Source of the DNA: an uncultured Mollicutes bacterium
GTDB taxonomy: Bacteria; Bacillota_I; Bacilli_A; RF39; UBA660
Direction: 5' to 3'
Assembly: GCA_900543055.1 (NCBI GenBank)
Contig: UQQI01000023.1
Coordinates: 1-24,094 of the forward strand
Length of the DNA: 24,094 nt
The notes beneath the pieces are model-generated. The model was not told where the DNA came from. It searched no databases and worked only from the letters and a program-made list of their open reading frames with translations. Shown here in pieces: positions 1 through 7,482 of this stretch (position 1 is the stretch's first letter; the number at the start of each line of letters is the position of its first letter). The position numbers were made by a program, and so were the translations under genes.

Positions 1-49
1 AAAAAAAGCCATAAAATAAAAAATTCTAAACGCACTTTCCTAATAAATA

Positions 50-82
50 AAAAAGTATTGAAAGATTAATCAATACTTTTTT
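50..82 (-). terminator. Intrinsic terminator of lysR (bidirectional shape)
   Basis: An A-run plus GTATTG pairs with CAATAC plus a T-run around a 10-base loop. On the minus strand the stem starts inside the last codons of lysR and is followed by a T-rich tract. The symmetrical A/T flanks would also let it end transcription arriving from the left on the plus strand. Confidence 0.75.
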
Positions 83-980
83 CTTGTTTGGTAAGTTTTT
101 TGTTAATGAACTTTAAAAAAGTCGCGATACCTATATTTTTAGCTTTATCCTTTGCATATATTAAAGTTACATCTCTTTTTGTTAATGGCTTTTCTAAACT
201 TAATTCTTTTAATTTATTGCTTTCGAGTTCTTCTTTTAAAAGTTGTTTTGGCATAATACCAATACCAAAATCACTTTCTGTAAATATTTTAATTAATTGT
301 GTACCACTAAGTTCCATCTCTGGTTTTATATTTATATCATTTTCTTTAAAAAAATCATCTAGTTGTGCTCTTGAATTAGTACCTTTGGTAATTAAAAGTA
401 CAGGCAAATTTTCTAAATCTTTTAATTTTATATTTTTATTTAATAAATATTCATATTTTTTAGCAACGAAAGCCCCATCTTCTAATTCACATATTTTAAT
501 TCTTTCATATTTACTAATAAGAGAAAGAGGAAAAGTTGATACTGCACAATCAATAACACTATTTTGAATATCTTTTTCTAAAAAACTTGGACTGCTTGAA
601 TAGATTTTTATTTTAATATTTGGATATTTTTCATGAAATTCTTTAATATATGGTATTAATATATTTTTAGCAATATTATTAGTTGTTCCTATACTTACTG
701 TAAAATTATATTTTTCTTCTAGTTCACTTATATCATCATCAATAGATTCAATTTGTTTCATTGCAATTTTTACTTTTTCAAATATTTTTTTACCAGCTTT
801 TGAAAGAGTTATTCCATCATGGTTTCTAACAAATAATGTTATATTTAATTGTTCTTCAAGGGTTTTTATTGATCTAGAAATTGCTGGTTGACTAATCATT
901 AGTTCATTCGCTGCTCTTGTGAAACTTCCATTTAATGCCACATGGTAAAATATTTTATATAGTTCTAAATTTATGTTCAT
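66..980 (-). CDS. LysR-family transcriptional regulator
   Basis: This is a DNA-binding regulator of 304 residues, a usual LysR length. The N-terminal winged helix-turn-helix lies at about residues 1-60, with the typical LysR run ARAANELMISQPAISRSIK-like (here TRAANELMISQPAISRSI) followed by LEEQL. The remainder, about residues 90-295, fits the periplasmic-binding-protein-like effector domain. An upstream in-frame ATG at 1040 exists, but the start at 980 is preferred: AAAGGAG lies 9 bases before it, and the predicted promoter lies between the two ATGs. The gene is divergent from the GH25 gene, so control of that gene and of itself is the natural hypothesis. The effector is unknown. Family assignment is firm; the target is inference. 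Confidence 0.93.
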   Translation of the reverse strand: MNINLELYKIFYHVALNGSFTRAANELMISQPAISRSIKTLEEQLNITLFVRNHDGITLSKAGKKIFEKVKIAMKQIESIDDDISELEEKYNFTVSIGTTNNIAKNILIPYIKEFHEKYPNIKIKIYSSSPSFLEKDIQNSVIDCAVSTFPLSLISKYERIKICELEDGAFVAKKYEYLLNKNIKLKDLENLPVLLITKGTNSRAQLDDFFKENDINIKPEMELSGTQLIKIFTESDFGIGIMPKQLLKEELESNKLKELSLEKPLTKRDVTLIYAKDKAKNIGIATFLKFINKKLTKQEKSID

Positions 981-1011
981 ATTAGTATACTCCTTTATTA
1001 TTTCTATTATT

Positions 1012-1040
1012 ATTTTATAACAATATTGCTGCAGGTACAA
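1012..1040 (-). promoter_or_regulatory. SigA-type promoter of lysR
   Basis: Read on the minus strand, TTGTAC (1040-1035) and TAAAAT (1017-1012) are separated by exactly 17 bases. The predicted start of transcription is near 1005, about 25 bases before the ATG at 980. Confidence 0.6.
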
Positions 1041-1081
1041 TAGAGTATTTAATTATAATTTTTCTTTATACTTCTTAAAGA

Positions 1082-1111
1082 ATTATAAATAATAAGCATT
1101 ATATTTATAAT
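1082..1111. promoter_or_regulatory. Candidate operator dyad between lysR and the GH25 gene
   Basis: A 9-base perfect inverted repeat, ATTATAAAT ... ATTTATAAT, has a 12-base centre. It lies in the divergent intergenic region just upstream of the extended -10 of the GH25 gene, where LysR regulators usually bind interrupted AT-rich dyads. Both arms contain only A and T, so chance occurrence is possible. Confidence 0.4.
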
Positions 1112-1119
1112 TTAATTTA

Positions 1120-1128
1120 TGATATTAT
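1120..1128 (+). promoter_or_regulatory. Extended -10 promoter of the GH25 gene
   Basis: TGATATTAT matches the extended -10 form TGnTATAAT with one change. No convincing -35 is present, as would suit an activator-dependent promoter. Predicted start of transcription is near 1135, and AGGGGG precedes the ATG at 1158. Confidence 0.5.
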
Positions 1129-1157
1129 TAGCATGTTTTGTGAAATAAGGGGGAAAT

Positions 1158-3344
1158 ATGAAAAATATAAAATTTAAAAAAATATCTAGAAAGGCAAAAA
1201 TTGCAATTTCTTTGTTAAGTATTGGAATTTTTAGTTTTTCTGCTTATAGCGCTGTATCTGCTAAAAATGCAACTAATAATAAAGTTTATTTAGTTGATAT
1301 TGATGATTGCGATGAAAAAACTAAGATCTATGATGAAAATGGTAATTTAATAAACTTTCAGGTTGAAGAAGGATTATTAGCGATAGTAGATGATTATAGG
1401 ACTAAACCGGATAAAATGTATCAAACTGTTATTATTAATAATGAAGGGAAGATGACAAGTGGATATATGGATGGTAAATATTTAAATGATACTTTTTTAG
1501 ATTCCATAGAGCATGTTAGTTTAAGTAAAAGTGATATATCAGAAGTTATTGCTAAAGACGGATTGTGGCTTAGAAAAAGTAATGATATATCAAAATATGA
1601 AGATAGTTTTTCTTACTTAGAAAATGGTAAAAATGTAATTTTATCAGACATGTCTTTTTATTCAAAAAATAATTCATATGATTGGAAACAAGGAATTAGT
1701 GTTGATGTTGATAGTAAAAAAATGCAAGTTGGTTATTTGGCAAGTGATTATGTTATTGATAAAGATTTTGAAAAGAAATCTAAGAAAAAAGTTTTTATCA
1801 ATGTTCCCGATGGAGAAGTCTTAAAACTGAGAAATACACCTAATAATGATTCGACTGATTCAATTATTGATGAAATTCCTAATAATACTGAAATAGAAAT
1901 TCTAGAAGATAATAACATGATAAGAAATGGGAATATTGAATGGACATTTGTTAAGTATACAAATGATGGTATAGTTAAATATGGATATGTAGCAGCTATT
2001 ATTTATAATGATGATGGAAGCGTTAATTTATCATATATTAGTGAAAAGAATAATAGTTATGTTGACGAGACAGAGGCAGATTTATTAAATGTATCTGAAG
2101 AAAATAGTGAGATTGAAGAAACAATGTTATCTGATGAAACTTCAACTATTGGTACAGAAGATATAGTTGATTATATTGAAAATGATATTATTAAATTTAT
2201 TGTTGATACTAAAAATGATGGTGGTATTGCATTGAAACTTAGAAGTAATCCAGGTTTTGATTCGAAAATTATAGCCCAAATAGAAGATGAAACTGAAGTG
2301 AGTACAAGTAGTGTTTTATATAATACGGAAAGTGAAGTGGATAATCATAGTTGGATAAAAGTGACTGCACCTGATGGTAAAACAGGATATGTCGCAAAAG
2401 AATATTTAAGAAAGTTAGATAGCAGCTTATTTAATATTACTTTTACTGATCCGGATAATGTTGATAGGCAAACTACAGTAGAAGGTTATTTAGCAGCTGA
2501 CGTTAATGCGGATTTTCCGCCTGAATTATTAGATGATATTCTAACTAAAGGGCATCAAGTTACATCAACTGGATCATATCAACTTGATATGTATACAAAA
2601 CCTGAGGCAGTTATTATAAAAATGGCTGCAACTGGATATGGAATATTTTCACAAGCAGATACAGATATAGAAGATGTAAAAAAATTAGTAGCGGTTTGTG
2701 AAAAACATCAAGTTCCATATGGTTTATATTACTATTCTCAGGCATTATCTAAAGAAGAAACAGCTCAAGAAATTGAGTGGATAAAAAATAAATTAGGTAT
2801 AATTAGTGAACTAGGTGATTTAAAATATAATTTACTTCCATTTTATTTAGATTATGAAATTGGAGATATTGAGCAAAATAGTCGTGTTCGACAAAATTAT
2901 GAAAAACTAAATTCAGATGAAGATAAGGATAAAAGCATAACTAGTGTCCTTGATTATGAACTTAGCAAGTTACGTGATACTCTAGGAACTGAAGTTTGTT
3001 TATATTCTGACCATAATACCTTAGGTGTTTGCTTTGACGTTAATGAATTTACTGATGTAAATAAAGAAAATATATGGATGGTAGACGTAAGCCCTGCACA
3101 TTCAAAAGATACTTTAGATTTAAAAAATCATATTTCTATGAGACAAGTATCTGTTGACTCAATAATTGAGTATAATGGTGATAGTCATAAAATAGATTAT
3201 GATTTAATTAATAAAGAATATTTTGATAAAATAAAAGATAAAGCGAAAAAATTAAAAAGAAGTGATGCTATAGCTAAATATGTTGATGATATGTCAGAAA
3301 ATGAAAATGTATCTGAAAGTCACTGCTCATTAGTAAAAAGGTAA
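1158..3344 (+). CDS. Secreted GH25 lysozyme-like muramidase with SH3-like repeats
   Basis: A probable secreted peptidoglycan hydrolase of 728 residues. Residues 1-36 form a signal peptide: a Lys-rich start, a hydrophobic stretch, then an AxA-like site VSA before KN. SH3-like wall-binding units follow: a weak one at about 43-112 (ends GYMDGKYL), another at about 125-200 (GLWLRKS ... GYLASDYV), one at about 211-283 (LKLRNTP ... GYVAAI) and a clear one at about 345-420 (LKLRSNPG ... GYVAKEYL). An acidic, Ser/Thr-rich linker lies at about 300-340. The C-terminal part, about 440-710, resembles GH25: AADVN at the first strand (Asp448), the DxE pair in YLDYE (Asp565 and Glu567), LYSDHNTLG and IWMVDVSP near the end. 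GH25 enzymes cleave the MurNAc-GlcNAc bond. No sortase signal is seen. AGGGGG precedes the start. It is divergent from lysR. Confidence 0.85.
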   Translation: MKNIKFKKISRKAKIAISLLSIGIFSFSAYSAVSAKNATNNKVYLVDIDDCDEKTKIYDENGNLINFQVEEGLLAIVDDYRTKPDKMYQTVIINNEGKMTSGYMDGKYLNDTFLDSIEHVSLSKSDISEVIAKDGLWLRKSNDISKYEDSFSYLENGKNVILSDMSFYSKNNSYDWKQGISVDVDSKKMQVGYLASDYVIDKDFEKKSKKKVFINVPDGEVLKLRNTPNNDSTDSIIDEIPNNTEIEILEDNNMIRNGNIEWTFVKYTNDGIVKYGYVAAIIYNDDGSVNLSYISEKNNSYVDETEADLLNVSEENSEIEETMLSDETSTIGTEDIVDYIENDIIKFIVDTKNDGGIALKLRSNPGFDSKIIAQIEDETEVSTSSVLYNTESEVDNHSWIKVTAPDGKTGYVAKEYLRKLDSSLFNITFTDPDNVDRQTTVEGYLAADVNADFPPELLDDILTKGHQVTSTGSYQLDMYTKPEAVIIKMAATGYGIFSQADTDIEDVKKLVAVCEKHQVPYGLYYYSQALSKEETAQEIEWIKNKLGIISELGDLKYNLLPFYLDYEIGDIEQNSRVRQNYEKLNSDEDKDKSITSVLDYELSKLRDTLGTEVCLYSDHNTLGVCFDVNEFTDVNKENIWMVDVSPAHSKDTLDLKNHISMRQVSVDSIIEYNGDSHKIDYDLINKEYFDKIKDKAKKLKRSDAIAKYVDDMSENENVSESHCSLVKR

Positions 3345-3505
3345 CTAATAATTATATTCTTAAATCTTTCCATTTATTTGAGGTATTAAAAAATATATAA
3401 ATATGAAAAATCTTTTTTATGATTTAGCTACTCATAAGTTTAATGAGAATTTATTTTTATATACCTTCTTTTAATTATTATACAAAATTAAAATATTACG
3501 TTTTC

Positions 3506-3534
3506 TTGACAAATTATTATATTTTCTTTATAGT
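3506..3534 (+). promoter_or_regulatory. Strong SigA-type promoter of the transglutaminase-like/ABC operon
   Basis: TTGACA (3506-3511) and TATAGT (3529-3534) are separated by exactly 17 bases. Predicted start of transcription is near 3541, followed by GGGGAGG seven bases before the ATG at 3564. It is the only perfect TTGACA consensus -35 I found in the window. Confidence 0.85.
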
Positions 3535-3563
3535 AAGTATTTACTAGAAGGGGAGGTAATAGT

Positions 3564-4571
3564 ATGAGTAGTGATAAAATGATTGAAAGTTTTATGAGCG
3601 AGATAGATATTTCAAAGACAAGTGATAATGATTTAGAAAATAATAGTTTTATTGATATATTTGGTAATAGATATAATTTTTATACTTTAAAAGGTGAAAA
3701 TATTGTTAGTGTTACTTTTTTATCAGATGATTTTGACATCGATTATTATTTAGAATTATTAAAAAAATTAGGAGAAAAAACAGTTATTGAATTTTCTTTT
3801 AGTGATAGTTGTGATTGTGACAAGATAAATGAAGTTATAGATGTGTTACATGAATATCCTATTAAAAGAAAAGTGTTTTTAGATGTTAGAGAAGTTAAGT
3901 TTTCTCACTTTGATAAGATTGGTCTAGAAAAGTTAGATGAAAATACTAAAATTACTTGTATGGGAGTAGTTAATGAATATAGAAATACTCCAATACATAA
4001 AGAGTGTTCTTTTGAATGGTGGTTTCTTCATAACTTTCCAAATGACGAAAAATTTTATAGAAAATTTGGTAATGTTACTGGAGATAAATTATTTAAACTT
4101 TACTGGATGATATCAATGTTTAAAAAAAATAACCCTGATATTTTAAATATGACTGTAAAAGAAAAGTGCGAAAGAGCTTATCTTTATATAAAGAAGAATT
4201 TTACTAAAAAAAAGATATTTAATTTTAGCAATAAAACAGGAGATAAAGGCTCTAGTGCAATAGATGTTTATAAAAAAATGAATGGAGACTCTTTTGGATA
4301 TTCTAGTTTAATGAAATGTTTTTTAAATAATCAATATATAGGTGTACCTTGTTATTTAGTTGATTGTAATTATAATGGTGATGAACATGAATTATGTCAG
4401 ATTTCAACACTTGTTGGAGATGAGTACTACTATGATTTAAAAAATGATGTTAACGGAGTCGAAAGCTTAGATGATAGTTATTCTTCATTAGATTTTAGTG
4501 ATATCGAAAACTCTAAAGTTATAGAAAGAAGAGAAAATGCTTTTAAACATGGAGTTTTAATAAAAAGATAA
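3564..4571 (+). CDS. Transglutaminase-like protein with apparent Cys-to-Ser active site
   Basis: I do not recognise a named family for this 335-residue, probably cytoplasmic protein. Residues 1-150 show no known domain. Residues 170-295 follow the layout of the transglutaminase/protease-like fold: a helical lead-in with KCERAYLYIKKNF, then GDSFGYSSL, where the family has a GxCxGYA core, then a His (275, in DEHELCQI where HxW is usual) and an Asp (291, in DEYYYDL). Ser243 sits where the nucleophilic Cys would be, so the protein may be inactive or a binding module. This alignment is by eye. There is no signal peptide. It follows a consensus promoter and a strong GGGGAGG site, and lies 22 bases before an ABC exporter gene, so a job linked to the exporter's substrate is inferred. 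Confidence 0.6.
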   Translation: MSSDKMIESFMSEIDISKTSDNDLENNSFIDIFGNRYNFYTLKGENIVSVTFLSDDFDIDYYLELLKKLGEKTVIEFSFSDSCDCDKINEVIDVLHEYPIKRKVFLDVREVKFSHFDKIGLEKLDENTKITCMGVVNEYRNTPIHKECSFEWWFLHNFPNDEKFYRKFGNVTGDKLFKLYWMISMFKKNNPDILNMTVKEKCERAYLYIKKNFTKKKIFNFSNKTGDKGSSAIDVYKKMNGDSFGYSSLMKCFLNNQYIGVPCYLVDCNYNGDEHELCQISTLVGDEYYYDLKNDVNGVESLDDSYSSLDFSDIENSKVIERRENAFKHGVLIKR

Positions 4572-4593
4572 TTTATAGAATGGGTGGTGTGAT

Positions 4594-6330
4594 ATGAAAA
4601 AATTTAGTACTTTTAAAATATTATTTCATTATTTAAAAGATGAGAAATTAAAAATGTTTATTTATATACTTTTAGTATTATTTACTTATGTACCAAGTCT
4701 TGTGACAGCCTACTTTTGGGGAATTGCACTAGAGGCACTTATAAGTAAAAACTTTAATGAATTTGTTTTATATTTGGCTATTTGGGAAGGAATATATATA
4801 TTCTTCTATACAATATTACAAATACCAAGAGATACTTTATATAATTATTTAGAAATTAAGTTTACTAAAAATGTTTCAAAAGACTTATATAAGAAAATAG
4901 ATATGTTACCAGCTAAGGCTTTTGAAGAAATAGGAGTAGGGGAGTTTATTAATAGACTTTATACTGATCCTGATAGAATTATGGAACTTCTTCAAAAATT
5001 AATTAGACTAGTATGTAAGGCATTAGTTGTAGTTGTTGTATTAATAGTTTCTTTTAAAATTAGTTTATTACTTGGATGTGAAATATTAATATTTGGTTTT
5101 ATTATGGGCTTTATTTCATTTAAATTTTTTCCCAAAATTAAGAAAACGCAAGAGAGTATAAAGAAAGAGTCTGATAACTATGTAAAAGTTGCGACTGAAA
5201 ATATTACTGGTATTCGAGAGATTAAATCTTTAGGGATAAAGAAAAATATTGAGAATAATATTTTTAATATTTTAGATAATTTATTTAGTCATAATAAAAA
5301 GATAAAAAAATATGAAGTTATTTATTATAGTTTAAATAACTTAACTTACTTTATATTACAATTTATTATTTTATTTACTGCAGGATATTATACTGTAACA
5401 GGTAAAATTGCATATAGTTTGTTTATTGTACTTGAAAATTATATTTGGAGAATTGACGAAGTAGTCGAATCTATTTCTGACTTTGGAGTTAACTATAATA
5501 AAGTTACAGTTTCGTTAAAGAGAATTAGTGAGATTGTAAATAATAAGTTATATGATGACGAGAAGTTTGGAGATGTAGTTTTAGAAAATGTTAAAGGAGA
5601 CATTCAATTTACTAATGTTAAATTTAGGTATAGTGAAGATGAAGATTATACATTAAAAGGACTTAATCTAAAAATAGTTCCAAATAAGAAGATTGCGATT
5701 GTTGGTAGAAGCGGAAATGGTAAGAGTACTTTGTTTAACTTATTACTTAGATATTTTGATGCAACTAGTGGGAATATTACTATTGATGGAGTAAATATTT
5801 GTGATTTAACTGAAGAAGATTTAAGAAAAAATATATCTATTATTAGACAGACTCCTTTCTTATTTAATCTATCAATCTTTGATAATTTTAAATTAGTAAA
5901 AGAAGATGTAACACTAGATGAAGTTAGAAAATATTGTAAGGAAGCATATATTGATAGTTATATTATGTCTTTACCAGATAAGTATGATACTATTATTGGT
6001 GAAGGTGGTATAAATTTAAGTGGTGGTCAAAAACAAAGACTTGCGATTGCTAGAACATTACTTTTAAATACAAAAATAATTTTATTTGATGAGGCTACAA
6101 GTGCTTTAGATAATGAAAGTCAGGATTATATAAAGAAAACAATAGATAACTTAGTAAAAGATCATACTATTGTTATTGTTGCTCATAGATTAAGTACAAT
6201 AGTAGATGCTGATGTTATTAATGTTATTGATAAAGGAAAATTAGAATCAACTGGTACTCATGAAGAATTACTAAAAAAGTCAAAAGTATATAAGAATTTA
6301 TATTCAAATGAAAATACAAGTTTAGAATAA
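4594..6330 (+). CDS. ABC exporter half-transporter (membrane domain fused to ATPase)
   Basis: A 578-residue membrane exporter of the MsbA/LmrA-like type. The membrane domain spans about residues 1-315, with hydrophobic segments near 20-45, 55-80, 138-158, 160-180 and 250-285. The ATPase domain follows: Walker A GRSGNGKST (371-379), Q-loop IIRQTP (416-421), signature LSGGQKQR (475-482), Walker B ILFDE (496-500), D-loop SALD, and the H-loop His531 in VAHRLST. All catalytic residues look intact. There is no N-terminal C39 peptidase domain. The start has a GGGTGGTG site and is co-transcribed with the transglutaminase-like gene upstream; a terminator overlaps the stop. It should act as a homodimer, since no second half-transporter adjoins it. 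The substrate cannot be told from sequence; lipid, peptide or drug are all possible. Confidence 0.92.
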   Translation: MKKFSTFKILFHYLKDEKLKMFIYILLVLFTYVPSLVTAYFWGIALEALISKNFNEFVLYLAIWEGIYIFFYTILQIPRDTLYNYLEIKFTKNVSKDLYKKIDMLPAKAFEEIGVGEFINRLYTDPDRIMELLQKLIRLVCKALVVVVVLIVSFKISLLLGCEILIFGFIMGFISFKFFPKIKKTQESIKKESDNYVKVATENITGIREIKSLGIKKNIENNIFNILDNLFSHNKKIKKYEVIYYSLNNLTYFILQFIILFTAGYYTVTGKIAYSLFIVLENYIWRIDEVVESISDFGVNYNKVTVSLKRISEIVNNKLYDDEKFGDVVLENVKGDIQFTNVKFRYSEDEDYTLKGLNLKIVPNKKIAIVGRSGNGKSTLFNLLLRYFDATSGNITIDGVNICDLTEEDLRKNISIIRQTPFLFNLSIFDNFKLVKEDVTLDEVRKYCKEAYIDSYIMSLPDKYDTIIGEGGINLSGGQKQRLAIARTLLLNTKIILFDEATSALDNESQDYIKKTIDNLVKDHTIVIVAHRLSTIVDADVINVIDKGKLESTGTHEELLKKSKVYKNLYSNENTSLE

Positions 6331-6352
6331 GAGTTTCTTATTCTTTTTCTTT
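6324..6352 (+). terminator. Intrinsic terminator overlapping the ABC exporter stop
   Basis: A perfect 9-base stem, AGAATAAGA with TCTTATTCT around the loop GTT, is followed by TTTTCTTTT. The TAA stop lies inside the left arm. Confidence 0.85.
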
Positions 6353-6369
6353 TAATTAATTTTAATATA

Positions 6370-6378
6370 TGTTATTCT
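6370..6378 (+). promoter_or_regulatory. Possible extended -10 promoter of the zinc-ribbon gene
   Basis: TGTTATTCT fits TGnTATAAT with two changes. It follows a terminator and lies about 30 bases before an ATG with AGAGGTG. No good -35 is visible. Confidence 0.4.
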
Positions 6379-6407
6379 AAAAATATAGATAATAAAGAGG
6401 TGACTAT

Positions 6408-7424
6408 ATGTTTTGCAAATATTGTGGGAGAAAATTAGAAGATGATGCAACTTTTTGTAGTGGTTGTGGTAAAAGTGTGGCTAATGAAAATAATAATTCA
6501 GTTAATAATTTAAATAATAGTTCTTCTATAAATTTAGATAATAGTATTAATGTAAACCAAGTAAATACTGGTAGTATTTTAGAAAATAATAATTCTTTAA
6601 ATGAATTTAGTACTAGTAATAATGATTCTATTGGCTTTGGAAATTCTAGCATAGATTTATTTAATACTAGTGGTGTTAATGATACGAACTTTTCTAATAA
6701 CTCTGTTAACTCTATAAATCAAAATATAAATAATAATATTAATTCTAGTGTTAGTTCTAATAGTATTTCTAATACAAATAATAGTATGAATAATAATTCA
6801 AATACTTCTAATATAGATATTACTAAATCTAATAATAAAGTGTTTATTTTGATTGGCGTTTTTATTGCGATTATAATGATTTTTGCAATCATTTGTAGTG
6901 TTATTGGAGAAGATAAAATAAGAAATAAAAATGGTAATAATAATCCTGTTATCGAAGAGAAAAAAACTATTTCATATAAGGGATATAAGTTTAATTATCC
7001 GAGAGGTTATAAAGCATCTATTAAAGATGGGGTTGGTATTTATTTAGTAGGGGATGTTTATGCTATATCAATTGATATTGATAATACTAATAGTTATGAT
7101 AGTTATCTTAGTTTAATAAAAACAACATATCCTGATCAAGCGAATGATGCTGAACTTACTATTTCTAATCGAAAATTTGCAGGAATGGTATTTGAAAGCA
7201 TTAATAAAGAAAGTATTTGTCAGTATATGTCTTCTACAAGTAATAATACGACATTTAAAGGATTAATTGCTTCAAAAGATAAGAAATTTCATGCAGATGC
7301 TTTTAATACTTTAGCATCTATTCTAGATTCATCCAAAGTTGATTCTAAAAGTGTTATTAATCAAACTGATACATTAATGCTATATGGAGATAGTGATATT
7401 AATTCATTTACTTATAATCAGTAA
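6408..7424 (+). CDS. Zinc-ribbon membrane protein with Asn/Ser-rich linker
   Basis: A single-pass membrane protein of 338 residues. The N terminus is a zinc ribbon with four Cys at 3, 6, 17 and 20 (CKYC ... CSGC). Residues 24-142 are a low-complexity linker dominated by Asn and Ser, encoded by runs of AAT-type codons. A single membrane helix follows at about 145-167. The C-terminal part, about 185-320, begins ISYKGYKFNYPRGYK and looks like a compact alpha/beta domain, but I do not recognise it. The zinc ribbon and linker would lie in the cytoplasm and the C-terminal domain outside. It is flanked by its own promoter and by a terminator that overlaps its stop, so it is a single-gene unit. Zinc-ribbon membrane proteins of this layout are common in Firmicutes, without a general function. 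AGAGGTG precedes the ATG. Confidence 0.75.
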   Translation: MFCKYCGRKLEDDATFCSGCGKSVANENNNSVNNLNNSSSINLDNSINVNQVNTGSILENNNSLNEFSTSNNDSIGFGNSSIDLFNTSGVNDTNFSNNSVNSINQNINNNINSSVSSNSISNTNNSMNNNSNTSNIDITKSNNKVFILIGVFIAIIMIFAIICSVIGEDKIRNKNGNNNPVIEEKKTISYKGYKFNYPRGYKASIKDGVGIYLVGDVYAISIDIDNTNSYDSYLSLIKTTYPDQANDAELTISNRKFAGMVFESINKESICQYMSSTSNNTTFKGLIASKDKKFHADAFNTLASILDSSKVDSKSVINQTDTLMLYGDSDINSFTYNQ

Positions 7425-7446
7425 TATTTACTGATTTTTCTTTTGA
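7416..7446 (+). terminator. Intrinsic terminator overlapping the zinc-ribbon gene stop
   Basis: A perfect 9-base stem, AATCAGTAA with TTACTGATT around a TAT loop, is followed by TTTCTTTTGATTTTT. The TAA stop at 7422-7424 is the end of the left arm. Confidence 0.82.
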
Positions 7447-7459
7447 TTTTTATTTTATA

Positions 7460-7468
7460 TGATATAAT
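7460..7468 (+). promoter_or_regulatory. Extended -10 promoter of the membrane protein/DUF362 operon
   Basis: TGATATAAT is a perfect extended -10. TTGATT at 7443-7448 is only 14 bases upstream, too close for a usual -35. Predicted start of transcription is near 7475, leaving a very short leader before AAGGAGATGA. Confidence 0.65.
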
Positions 7469-7482
7469 CTAATTATAAGGAG

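Noticed and set aside
88..567. A 159-codon plus-strand reading frame
   Set aside because: It lies wholly inside the well-supported lysR gene on the other strand and resembles no known protein.
981..1040. Longer lysR start at 1040
   Set aside because: AAAGGAG, the LysR family N terminus and the promoter all favour the start at 980.
3431..3459. Possible terminator of the GH25 gene
   Set aside because: The CTCAT/ATGAG stem has only five pairs and the following T-rich stretch is interrupted.
3403..3474. A 23-codon reading frame that could be a precursor peptide for the exporter operon
   Set aside because: It has no ribosome binding site, lies upstream of the operon's promoter and has no leader-peptide features.
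3564..6330. Lasso-peptide-type cluster (transglutaminase-like protein plus ABC exporter)
   Set aside because: There is no precursor, no asparagine-synthetase-like cyclase and no recognition-element protein, and the putative catalytic Cys is Ser.
6404..6652. Minus-strand reading frame of 82 codons
   Set aside because: It is an antisense shadow of the zinc-ribbon gene, produced by its repetitive Asn codons.
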